NCBI GenBank assembly: GCA_014155875.1
Contig: JACEFZ010004199.1
Location: 129,966-193,965 of the forward strand
Source of the DNA: Cepaea nemoralis
Lineage: Eukaryota > Mollusca > Gastropoda > Stylommatophora > Helicidae
Direction of reading: 5' to 3'
Length of the DNA stretch: 64,000 bases
Of this stretch, positions 18,265 to 28,140 are shown one piece after another (positions within the stretch are counted from its first letter, which is position 1; each line of letters opens with the position of its first letter). The notes beneath the pieces were generated by a model. It was not told where the DNA came from, did not search any database, and saw nothing but the letters and a program-made list of their open reading frames with translations. The translations under genes and the position numbers were made by a program.

Positions 18265-19131
18265 GTGAAGCAAGGATGTGTCCTGGCACCAACACTGTTC
18301 AGCCTCATAAACAGGACTGCAAGAGCCATGTTGATGAATGCTTTCGAGAACGACGACATTGGAATAGACATCAACTACCGTATGGATGGAAAGTTATTCA
18401 ATCTCAGAAGGCTGAAAGCTTAAACCAAAATTAACAGCGACACCGTCAGAGAGCTCCTGTTTGCTGATGATTGCGCTCTATACTCCAACTCAGAGGCGGA
18501 CATGCAACATAGTGTCACAGCTTTCTCACATGCCTGTGCCAACTTTGGCCTCAATATCAACTTGGAGAAGACTGTAGTTATGTACCAGCCAGCTCCAGGG
18601 AATAATCACACTGTGCTGAATCTCAAAGGGAATGGTCATAGACTAAGTGTTGTGGACAAATTCACCTATCTTGGCAGCACTGTGTCACAAGCTGCCACAA
18701 TTGATGACGAAGTGAATGCAAGAATCTCCAAGGCTAGTGTGGCCTTTGGCAGACTGTACAAGAATGTATGGGACAGAACTGGAATAAGCCTGCAAACAAA
18801 GCTAAAAGTCTACAAAGCAGTTGTATTATCCACACTGCTATATGCTTGTGAAACCTGGACTGTTTATCAGCGACACGCTAGGAAATTAAACCACTTCCAC
18901 ACAGTCTGCCTAAGGAAGCTACTGAAGATTAAATGGCAAGACAAGATCCCAGACACTGAAGTCCTAGAAAGAGCGTCTATGCCCAGTATCCACACTCTAC
19001 TGATGAAGAATCAGATTCGCTGGGCTGGTCACTTGACTCGCATGCCAGATTACAGGCTCCCTAAACGTATTTTTTACAGCGAACTGCGTTGTGGTAAACG
19101 CTCTGTGGTTCAACCCCACTGGATGAAATGA
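18265..19131 (+). pseudogene. RTE-family B reverse transcriptase fragment
   Basis: Starts at KQGCVLAPTLFS (RT motif B). A short deletion region follows, then DINYRMDGKLFNLRRLKA, an in-frame TAA at 18421-18423, and RELLFADDCAL (catalytic Asp pair, about 18450). Beyond that are NFGLNINLEKTVVMYQPAPG, VVDKFTYLGSTVSQAA, LLYACETWTVYQRHARKLNH and QIRWAGHLTRMPDYRLPKRI. The frame is otherwise open to 19131, but the true C-terminus is missing after about 19105. Inactive: no endonuclease, no motif A, one nonsense codon. Confidence 0.9.
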
Positions 19132-19163
19132 ATGGTCATCATCATTCTTGATGGACAAACAAC
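18265..19163 (+). mobile_element. RTE-family B LINE, short copy
   Basis: 899 bp between exact 14-bp duplications. It begins within the RT domain (5'-truncated, as usual for target-primed insertion) and contains the RT catalytic box and thumb/C-terminal region. Coding homology ends near 19105, short of the usual RTE C-terminus, and about 60 bp of other sequence follows to the duplication. It is the same family as the copy at 1661-3828. Confidence 0.88.
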
Positions 19164-19177
19164 ATAATTTACATCCA
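19164..19177. repeat. Target-site duplication, right copy (family B RTE)
   Basis: Second copy of ataatttacatcca. Confidence 0.88.
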
Positions 19178-19543
19178 TCCACCTTAGTTAGTATAGGCCA
19201 TTTCAACCGGTGGCCAATATCATCACCATCATCCAGAACATCATCATTAGCATTGACATATTATAGAAATGAGTTGTTAATTGCACACGCATAGAAATAA
19301 TAATATGTGCTAAATAAAGAATATTTACATGCTAGTGTATTAGAATTATACGCGCCATATACGCTTCATCTAACAACAGACGGTTAGCAATAGAGAATAA
19401 GATACTTAGAGGGACAAAAAACATTAAGTCATCAGCATGCCCTGTTAAAACCGTTTAGACTTTTTCGGATGACAACGGCCAGTTAGCTGGCAGGGACAAC
19501 TTAGAAACATGCACACACACTAGTTGACACCAGTCTTCAGCAC

Positions 19544-19547
<4 letters not shown>
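19178..19547. other. Unassigned non-coding stretch
   Basis: About 370 bases, A/T-rich, no gene or recognisable repeat seen. Confidence 0.4.

Positions 19548-19637
<90 letters not shown>
19548..19637. repeat. (AG)45 microsatellite
   Basis: Ninety bases of uninterrupted AG dinucleotide on the plus strand. It gives artificial ER/SL repeat frames on both strands that are not genes. Confidence 0.97.
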
Positions 19638-19639
<2 letters not shown>

Positions 19640-20368
19640 TCATAATGGCGGACCAGGGTTTTTCGAGAATTTGGGAAATAGCAACAGAGGATGGGGCTTT
19701 GGAAATACAGTCGGTTATCCATTTTGCTTGGGGCTCGGGGGTCCGAGTTGGCTTTCATATGATTATTTATAAGCTCTGCTTACTTATGGCTAGACGTGTA
19801 ACGGTGACTAACGGGCACCAGGACAGAACTTAGTCTTATAGATCAGCTCGACCGGCTTCTAGAATACAGTAGTAGATGCATAAGGGGGTACGAACCCCGG
19901 GGACACACCTCTCCCGGGTCCCCCCAGGGCCCCGGGGCGCATGCACGGACACGCACGCACGCATGCGTGCACGCACGCACACACGCACGCATAGCCCCGG
20001 GGCGCGCCCGAGAGACCGAGCACATAAGGCTTCACACGGGACTCAAGTTGGTAGACTCCAACTAACTATAGCGCAAATTTCGCCTGGGCAACCACGAGTG
20101 CGAGCAACCAAGCCGTGGGTAGCCCGTACCGGCCCCGATAAGAAGAGACAAATCAAACTTGTGCACGGCAACCCCCCAGTGCCCAGTGTGAGAACCGTCT
20201 CAAGCTTTATACTTCCGCATTCCAAAGCCGTATACTTCCGCATTCCATAGTCGAAAACATCAGACCGCCCGCTTCGCCAGTAAGCTTCGTGTACACTGCG
20301 CGTCAGGGGGCGACTAATGGTGAAGACCCTTTTGATAAACATGAATACAATTTGGTGGATCTGCGGTA
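19638..20368. other. G/C- and CpG-rich stretch without a clear gene
   Basis: The stretch 19870-20180 is notably CpG-rich compared with its A/T-rich surroundings, and contains an alternating purine-pyrimidine block (19936-19991). At about 20208-20250 a phrase tatacttccgcattcca occurs twice in tandem. Open frames up to 124 codons run through it but have low-complexity composition and no recognisable domain. Confidence 0.4.
19936..19991. repeat. Alternating purine-pyrimidine (CACG/CGCA) tract
   Basis: About 56 bases of nearly strict alternation made of cacg/cgca units, including the self-complementary core cgcacgcatgcgtgcacg. Such sequence favours Z-DNA or a cruciform under supercoiling. Confidence 0.75.
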
Positions 20369-20779
20369 AAGCAGTGAAAATGTAAACAATATAAAATAGC
20401 AGAAATAAGTGAAGCTTTAGAACGCCGCTTACAGAATATCATATATCATGCTCACTACACATCTGTAATTGACATCCGCGTGTTGACAGAGAGAAAACAA
20501 TGCACTGTTTATTCGGAGAAAAACACTTGTCATGTTCATTACTTCCGCGTAATGACACAAAGTAGTGCAGCTTTACATAAGAGAATTACGACACATACAG
20601 GACGTTGCGGCGATTAGCCTTCATCAGCAAACAAAACACATTCACAACATATAGTCCAAGAGATCTCCTGTAACGACATTCCCACGTGACAACAGGACGA
20701 GAAGAATGAAAAGATGAAAGCAATGGAAAAGATGTTCATACTTACCTCAGAAATTTACATTGTTTACATTTTACTGCTC
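20369..20779. repeat. 0.4-kb segment with inverted ends
   Basis: agcagtgaaaatgtaaacaa (20369-20388) is matched in inverted orientation by ttgtttacattttactgct (about 20760-20778), differing by one base. No coding inside. It could be a small MITE or fold-back element, but no clear target-site duplication was found. Confidence 0.45.
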
Positions 20780-20945
20780 TGAATAGTATATCAAGATCAT
20801 TATTTCCGTGTATCGCGCATTATGAAATCCAGTGTCGGATCCTTCAGTGGAATAGGTAGGTTGTTCCAAATTGTCCTGATCGCGTATACAAGTTATTTCG
20901 AGCCTATATCTTTTACGAATTCTGCCCGCGCCTCGTCTCTTCCTT

Positions 20946-21443
20946 TCAGAATGAGAGATCTTTTGTCTCTTCGTCCCGATCTGTCGGCGCCTTGCTCCGA
21001 ATATCTTTTTTCAACTGGTGAAATTTCTTTTCTTCAGCTGTAATTATTTTATACTCCACGTCCGTAATTCTCCCATCACCCAGAGCCTTTGAAACAAGGT
21101 CGGCTATGCTGGAAAGCTTAGCCTCCGCCAAAGTGCAAATTTCATCGTGTTTCTTATCTTTTGACGTTAGTTTGCGGGACACTAGCTTTCTCCCAGCAGA
21201 CGTAATTCCACAAGCTAGGGCAGCTATCTCGAACCCAACAACTACAGGGGGCGGCAATAATGGTGGTGAGAAGCCCAACACCCCACCCACACCCATACCA
21301 AGGCTAGCCGCCAACATCACGCTGTCCACAGCGTCTAATGCATTAACGGTACGCCGATATTTTTTATACAGTGCAGCCCGTTTGTCCCTTTCATCTTCCA
21401 GAGACTTCCAAAGACGGGATCTTGAATGCGATAGGTACCTCCG
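20946..21443 (-). CDS. Hydrophobic protein of unknown function, 5' end open
   Basis: 165 codons open from 21443 to the stop at 20946-20948. No ATG lies in the first 43 codons, so the 5' end may be a splice acceptor or lost. Order: charged N-terminus (KSLEDERDKRAALYKKYRRT), two hydrophobic runs (MLAASLGMGVGGVLGF and VVVGFEIAALACGITSAG), then a soluble helical part (KKHDEICTLAEAKLSSIADL, VSKALGDGRITDVEYKIITA). Similar proteins of unknown role occur in several marine invertebrates, as far as I recall. It is the one candidate outside clear mobile-element sequence. Function not assigned; a membrane hairpin followed by an EF-hand-like turn (DGRITDVEY) is inference. Confidence 0.5.
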   Translation of the reverse strand, partial: RRYLSHSRSRLWKSLEDERDKRAALYKKYRRTVNALDAVDSVMLAASLGMGVGGVLGFSPPLLPPPVVVGFEIAALACGITSAGRKLVSRKLTSKDKKHDEICTLAEAKLSSIADLVSKALGDGRITDVEYKIITAEEKKFHQLKKDIRSKAPTDRDEETKDLSF

Positions 21444-21573
21444 TCACTAGTATTAAATGAGGGATAGAGCGACATTATTCTTTGAGCATCAAACTTATTC
21501 CTACTTCTTCAACTGAGAGATTAAATGTTCAACGCGAACGGCGCTAACCGGCCCTGTAGTGAACAAAAGCCGG

Positions 21574-21783
21574 CCTCAGCTGCTTCTTGCAGAGCATATT
21601 CTACCTGATTCAGTTGCCTAATTGCAGCTTGATTTCTGCTAGTTCTGATGCAGTGTTAACTCGTGCGGATCCTGTCGAAGCATCTTTAGTTTTCGCATCA
21701 ACTTCTTCTTTTAATGGATTTTCTGCCTGTTCCATTCGGGTAGCTCCTCGTGGCCGAAAAGGTAAAATGGGAATGTTTCATGA
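21574..21783. repeat. First, partial monomer block at the array edge
   Basis: Begins abruptly with cctcagctgcttcttgcag, corresponding to the last one and a half to two 120-bp monomers of later blocks. This marks the left boundary of the array against unrelated sequence ending at 21573. Confidence 0.85.
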
Positions 21784-23705
21784 ATGAGATTGGAGGTGAT
21801 AAAATACTGCGAAAGTTCTGAAAACTGCACAGACATTAACAAAGAAAAGATCGGCTAATGGCAGTGGGAACAATTTATAGAGATGATGGTGTGCAACGTG
21901 ACAACAGACACAGAGAAAGGGGAGGCTATTATATTATTTTTATTATTTTAGATATTTTTAGAGCAGACCAATCATGATGACACCAGGGATGCAGTTATAG
22001 AGAAGTTATCTGACACCATAAAGAATATGACTTATGAAGGCATCATACGGGTTGAAGATGTTAAACATATTTTGAAAAAAGCAAACGACACGGCACCAGG
22101 GTTTGATGGGGTCAGGTATGGCCACATGAAGGCTTTGTGCGATGTAGACCTGGAGGATATGACCGACTGCTTTTCAGTACCGCAGGATTGGGTACACAGT
22201 TAATCTCATCCCTCTCACAAAACCGTTCAAGGATCATTCAAAGTTCAGCGGCTTTAGGATCATCACTATTCAAAATGCATTTGGGAAGGTTTTAGAGAAG
22301 ATAGTCGCTGTCAAACTGCAAGAGATTTTGGAAAGGGGGAAGCTTCTTCCAAAGAGGGCTGCGGTCAAATACAGCCGCTTTTGCCTTTGACGTTTATGAG
22401 GGGTTCCAGAGTAGACAAGAAACTATGGCGGCGGCGCTTGATCTCGAGGATGCGTACATTAGAGTTCGATATGATATTTTGATGACCGCACCTGTTGGAG
22501 AAGTGGGTCAATCCTTGGTTGGTGAACTGGATAGCGGCCGTCCTACATTCTCGTGGAATTGCTCTCCGTCTGGGTGCATGGACCTCAGAGCCGCATATTT
22601 TAACCTCGGGACTGCCACTGGGATCCGCAATCTGACCCGTGCTCTTTAATGTGTATACGAGTAAAATGACAAACCTAGAGTTGGAAGGATACTAACATTT
22701 GCAGATGATGTTCATGCATAAAGGCAGGGGAGAGATAGGGAGAAAACAGCCCAGGTGACAGTAGACAAAGTGATTGAGTGGTGCACTGTTGTGATCCACC
22801 CGGAAAAGGCAGCTGTTTTGTGGTGCTCTCTGGACAACAGGATTGTGAGAGCTGATGTTCCAAGCCTCACGATAGATGATGGAAGCTTCAACAGAAAGAA
22901 GTATCTGGGAATCACATTGTCAAGGATCATGTGGAGACGGTTGTAACAAGATCGCAAAAGGGACTCAACGCACTTAAAACTATGGCTGCAATGGACATAG
23001 AGCAGAGAATGCTTTTCAGACTATACCAGCACTTGATACTCTCAACGATTGATTATGGAAAAGAACTGTTCACTGTCTCAAAGAGTCAGCTGGTGAGATT
23101 TGGAGCGCATACAGAACGAGGCTATGCGAGTCATTCTGGGATGCACCAGAGACAGTGGCTTGGTTTGCCGACTGTTGCTGGTAGGCTCAAGGTGATTGCA
23201 GGCAAAGGCATACCTCAGAGTAGCTGCTGACACAGGATCACCCGTTGCATGAGGCGCTGGACACAGTTAAGGGCCAGCGACTGATAAGAGGAAATCATGG
23301 ATGGCTCAGGCGGAGGATACGATCAGACAGGTGTGTCCCTAGGAGAACATTAGGCGAGGCGAGGAGTGGGTCAGAGTGCCAGCGGAACAGTCAGGCTTGT
23401 GCATAGTTATAATCGCATTGAGCCGGGAGTGCACGGAGTGGCCAACTGGGGCCACGGAAGTGGAAATCCAGCAACTTATTCAGGATAATGCTCGCCAGGG
23501 CGATGCGATTATATACACAGTAGCCAAAACAGAAGGAGAAGTGCCTGGGGGTTCTTATCAAAAACTAATGATCGCCGTGTGGCACATGGTACCACAACAT
23601 CTAGCTTAAGAATGTAGGTGGAGGTGGGTGTTGTCCGCTGGATGGAGAATACGATAGACACACACACATCGTGATTTTAATTGACTCAGAAAGCATGCTG
23701 AATTA
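21784..23705 (+). pseudogene. Array unit 1: LINE reverse transcriptase/RNase H remnant
   Basis: Shows all segments of the unit. Before the palm: ENCTDINKEK, IKNMTYEGIIRVEDVKHI, GFDGVRYGHMKALCDVDLED and SGFRIITIQNAFGKVLEK. Palm: DLEDAYIRVRYDILM (motif A), SGLPLGSAI-type motif B followed by TGA, and LTFADD (motif C, near 22705) followed two codons later by TAA. Thumb: RKKYLGITLS, QRMLFRLYQHLILSTIDYGK. Distal: an RNase H-like segment with ILTDSES-type box near 23680. It resembles jockey/I-type LINEs with RNase H; the clade is unsure. Unit 1 alone has an A/T-rich patch (21928-21953) in place of a coding segment. Confidence 0.85.
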
Positions 23706-24956
23706 ATGTCTGCTACTTCTGATGCAGTGGGGAAGAATCTTCTGTTTGTACCAGAAATTCTTCTTCCAGAGCCAATTCTGCCTGGTCCAATTCCGTTCTG
23801 AGGAAGTATCTTCTATTTGTGCCTCAGCTAATTCTTCTAGAGACAATTCTGCCTAATCCATTTGCGTAACTGATAGTGTTGGACTTTTCTTTGCTATTTC
23901 AGTTAAAATTTAGCTCGTTCTCATCCTGTGGAACCATCTTCTGTTTGTTCCTCATCTGCTTATAGCAGAGCAGAGCTTCTAGTTGATTCAGTTGATAAAC
24001 TGCTCGTGGCAGCTTGACTTCTGCTACTTCTGATGCAGTGTGGAAGAATCTCCTGTTTCTATGAGAAATTCTTCTTCCAGAGCCAATTATGCATGATCCA
24101 TTTCCGTTAATGATCGTGTTAAACATGTTTCTAATAGTTCTATTGTAGTTTCAGCACTTGCTGGTTCTGAGGAAGCATCTTCTGTTTGTGCCTCAGCTGC
24201 TTCTTGCAGAGCATATTCTACCTGATCCAGTAGCGTAACTGCTCGTGGCAGCTTGATTTATGATAGTTCTGATGCAGTGTTACCTAATGCAAATCCTGTG
24301 GAAGAAACTTCTATTTGTGCCGGAAATTCTTCTTCCAGAGCAGATTCTGCCAGATCCACTAGCGAAAATGAACGTGCTAGACTTGTTTCTGCTTGTTCTG
24401 TTTCAGCTCATGATTATTATGTGTAAGCGTTTGTGCATTTGCGTAAATGATCGTATTAGACACGTTTCTGCTAGTTCTCTTGGAGTTTCAGTTTGTGCTG
24501 ATCCTGTAGAAGCATCTCCTATTTATGCCTCAAATGCTTCTCCCAGATCCATTTGCATAACTTGTCCTTGCTAGTTCAGTTGGCTTTTGATCTCCTGCTG
24601 ATCTTGCGGAAGCGTCTTCTGAAATGCTGCATCCAGAGCCAATTCTGCCTGATCTATTTCCGTAAATGATCGTGTTAAACATGTTTCTGTTAGTTGTATT
24701 GGATATTCAGCACTTGCTGGTTTTAAGCAAGCATCTTCTGTTTGTGCCTCAGCTGCTTCTTGCAGAGCATATTCTACCTGATTCAGTTGCCTAATTGCAG
24801 CTTGATTTCTGCTAGTTCTGATGCAGTGTTAACTCGTGCGGATCCTGTCGAAGCATCTTTAGTTTTCGCATCAATTTCTTCTTTGAATGGATTTTCTGCC
24901 TGATCCATTCGGGTAGCACCTCGTGGCCGAAAAGGTAAAATGGGAATGTTTCATGA
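23706..24956. repeat. Monomer block 1, long form (about 11 monomers of 120 bp)
   Basis: Diverged monomers of about 120 bp, two alternating types. One type ends ...cagcttgacttctgctacttctgatgcagtg; the other holds aatgatcgtgttaaacatg and cagcacttgctggtt. On the minus strand the two types give related 40-aa repeats: ASEVAEVKLPRAVYQLNQ followed by EYALQEAAEAQTEDAS, and ELAETCLTRSFTEMDQAEL followed by ALEEEF. Stops and frameshifts break every block, so no intact protein is encoded. Confidence 0.88.
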
Positions 24957-26880
24957 ATGAGATTGGAGGTGATAAATTACTGCGAAAGTTCTGAAAACTG
25001 CACAGACATTAACAAAGAAAAGATCGGCTTATGGCAGTGGGAACAATTTATAGAGATGATGGTGTGCAACGTGACAACAGACACAGAGAAAGGGGAGGCG
25101 TTTCTCCAGATATTTTTAGAGCAGACCAATCATGATGATGGACACCAGGGATGCAGTTAGAGAGAAGTTATCTGACACCATAAAGAATATGACTTATGAA
25201 GGCATCACATGGGTTGAAGATGTTAAACATATTTTGAAAAAAGCAAAAGACACGGCACCACGGTCTGAAGGGGTCAGGTATGGCCACATGAAGGCTTTGA
25301 GCGATGTAGACCTGGAGGATATGACCGACTGCTTTTCAGTACCGCAGGATTGGGTACACAGTTACCTCATCCCTCTCACAAAACCGTTCAAGGATCATTC
25401 AAAGTTCAGCGGCTTTAGGATCATCACTATTCAAAATGCATTTGGGAAGGTTTTAGAGAAGATTATCGCTGTCAAACTGCAAGAGATTTTGGAAAGGGGG
25501 AAGCTTCTTCCAAAGAGGCCTGCGGTCAAATGCAGCCGCTTTTGCCTTTGACGTTAATGAGGGGTTCCAGAGTAGACAAGAAACTATGGCGGCGGCGCTT
25601 GATCTCGAGGATGCGTACAATATGCTATTTTGATGACCGCACTGTTGGAGAAGGGGATCAATCCCTGATTTGGTGAACTGGATAGCGGCCGTCCTACATT
25701 CTCGTGGGATTGCTCTCCGTCTGGGTGCATGGACCTCAGAGCCGCATACTTTAACCTCGGGACTTGCCACTGGGATCCGCAATCTGACCGGTGCTCTTTA
25801 ATGTGTATACGAGTAAAATTGCAAACCTAGAGTTGGAAGGATACTAACATTTGCAGATGATATTCTTGCATAAAGGCAGGGGAGAGATAGGGAGAAAACA
25901 GCCCAGGTGACAGTAGACAAAGTTGATTGAGTGGTGCACTGAAATGAGTGTTGTCATCCACCCGGAAAAGACAGCTGTTTTGTGGTGCTCTCTGGATAAC
26001 AGGATTGTGAGAGCTGATGTTCCAAGCCTCACGATAGATGATGGAAGCTTCAACAGAAAGAAGTATCTGTGAATCACATTTGACTGGAGCCTGTCCTTCA
26101 AGGATCATGAGGAGACGGTTGTAACAAGATCGCAAAAGGGACTCAACGCACTTAAAACTATGGCTGCAATGAACATAGAGCAGAGAATGCTTTTCAGACT
26201 ATACCAGCACTTGATACTCTCAACGATTGATTATGGAAAAGAACTGCTCACTGTCTCAAAGAGTCAGCTGGTGAGATTTGGAGCGCATACAGAACGAGGC
26301 TATGCGAGTCATTCTGGGATGCACCAGAGACAGTGGCTTGGTTTGCCGACTGTTGCTGGTAGGCTCAAGGTGATTGCAGGCAAAGGCATACCTCAGAGTA
26401 GCTGCTGACACAGGATCACCCGTTGCATGAGGCGCTGGACACAGTTAAGGGCCAGCACTGAGAAGAGGAAATCATGGATGGCTCAGACGGATGATACGAT
26501 CAGACAGGTGTGTCCCTAGGAGAACATTAGGCGAGGCTAGGAGTGGGTCAGAGTGCCAGCGGAGCAGTCAGGCTTGTGCAAAGTTATAATCGCATTGAGC
26601 CGGGAGTGCAGGGAGTGGCCAACTGGGGCCACGGAAGTGGAAATCCAGCAACTAATTCAGGATAATGCTCGCCCGGGCGATGCGATTATATACACAGTAG
26701 CCAAAACAGAAGGAGAAGTGCCCAGGGGTTCTTATCAAAAACTAATGGTCGCCGTTTGGCACATGGTACCACAACATCTAGCTTAAGAATGTAGGTGGAG
26801 GTGGGTGTTGTCCGCTGGATGGAGAATACGATAGACACACACATCGTGATTTTAACTGACTCAGAAAGCATGCTGAATTA
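24957..26880 (+). pseudogene. Array unit 2: LINE RT/RNase H remnant
   Basis: Same architecture as unit 1. A 139-codon open stretch (25132-25551) covers the region before the palm up to KLLPKRPAVK. Motif A is damaged by a deletion after LEDAYN. A TGA replaces a glycine codon in KKYLGI (26068-26070), a lesion shared with unit 3. Palm variants here (ggggatcaatccctg) are shared with unit 5, suggesting a three-unit register in the older part of the array. Confidence 0.85.
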
Positions 26881-28140
26881 ATGTCTGCTACTTCTGATGC
26901 AGTGGGGAAGAATCTTCTGTTTGTACCAGAAATTCTTCTTCCAGAGCCAATTCTGCCTGGTCCATTTCCGTTAATGATCGTGTTAAACATGTTCTGAGGA
27001 AGCATCTTCTGTGCCTCAGCAAATTCTTCTAGAGACAATTCTGCCTAATCCATTTGCGTAACTGATAGTGTTGGACTTTTCTTTGCTATTTCAGTTAAAA
27101 TTTAGCTCGTTCTCATCCTGCGGAACCATCTTCTGTTTGTTCCTCATCTGCTTAAAGTAGAGCATATTCTAGCTGATTCAGTTGATAAACTGCTCGTGGC
27201 AGCTTGACTTCTGCTACTTCTGATGCAGTGTGGAAGAATCTCCTGTTTGTACGAGAAATTCTTCTTCCAGAGCCAATTCTGCCTGATCCATTTCAGTAAA
27301 TGATCGGTGTTAAACATGTTTCTGCTAGTTCTATTGTAGTTTCAGCACTTGCTGGTTCTGAGGAAGCATCTTCTGTTTGTGCCTCAGCTGCTTCTTGCAG
27401 AGCATATTCTACCTGATCCAGTAGCGTAACTGCTCGTGGCAGCTTGATTTATGATAGTTCTGATGCAGTGTTTACATAATGCAAATCCTGTGGAAGAAAC
27501 TTCTATTTGTGCCGGAAATTCTTCATTCCAGAGCAGATTCTGCCAGATCCTACTAGCGAAAATGAACGTGCTAGACTTGTTTCTGCTTGTTCTGTTTCAG
27601 CTCATGATTATTATGTGTAAGCGTTTGTGCATTTGCGTAAATGATCGTATTAGACACGTTTCTGCTAGTTCTCTTGGAGTTTCAGTTTGTGCTGATCCTG
27701 TAGAAGCATCTCCTATGTATGCCTCAAATGCTTCTTCCAGATCCATTTGCATAACTTGTCCTTGCTAGTTCAGTTGGCTTTTGATCTCCTGCTGATCTTG
27801 CGGAAGCGTCTTCTGAAATGCTGCATCCAGAGCCAATTCTGCCTGATCTATTTCCGTAAATGATCGTGTTAAACATGTTTCTGTTAGTTGTGTTGGTGAT
27901 TCAGCACTTGCTGGTTTTAAGCAAGCATCTTCTGTTTGTGCCTCAGCTGCTTCTTGCAGAGCATATTCTACCTGATTCAGTTGCCTAATTGCAGCTTGAT
28001 TTCTGCTAGTTCTGATGCAGTGTTAACTCGTGCGGATCCTGTCGAAGCATCACATCACCTTCTTCTTTGAATGGATTTTCTGCCTGATCCATTCGGGTAG
28101 CACCTCGTGGCCGAAAAGGTAAAATGGGAATGTTTCGTGA
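26881..28140. repeat. Monomer block 2, long form
   Basis: Same monomer order as block 1 with small indels. Confidence 0.88.

Noticed and set aside
19455..19772. Open frames made of ER or SL repeats on both strands
   Set aside because: They are translations of the (AG)45 tract.
19876..20250. 124-codon plus-strand frame in the CpG-rich block
   Set aside because: His/Arg/Thr-rich low-complexity translation of the alternating CACG tract; no domain.
22675..22957. Minus-strand frames opposite the RT palm and thumb, repeated in every unit
   Set aside because: Shadows of the plus-strand LINE coding sequence.
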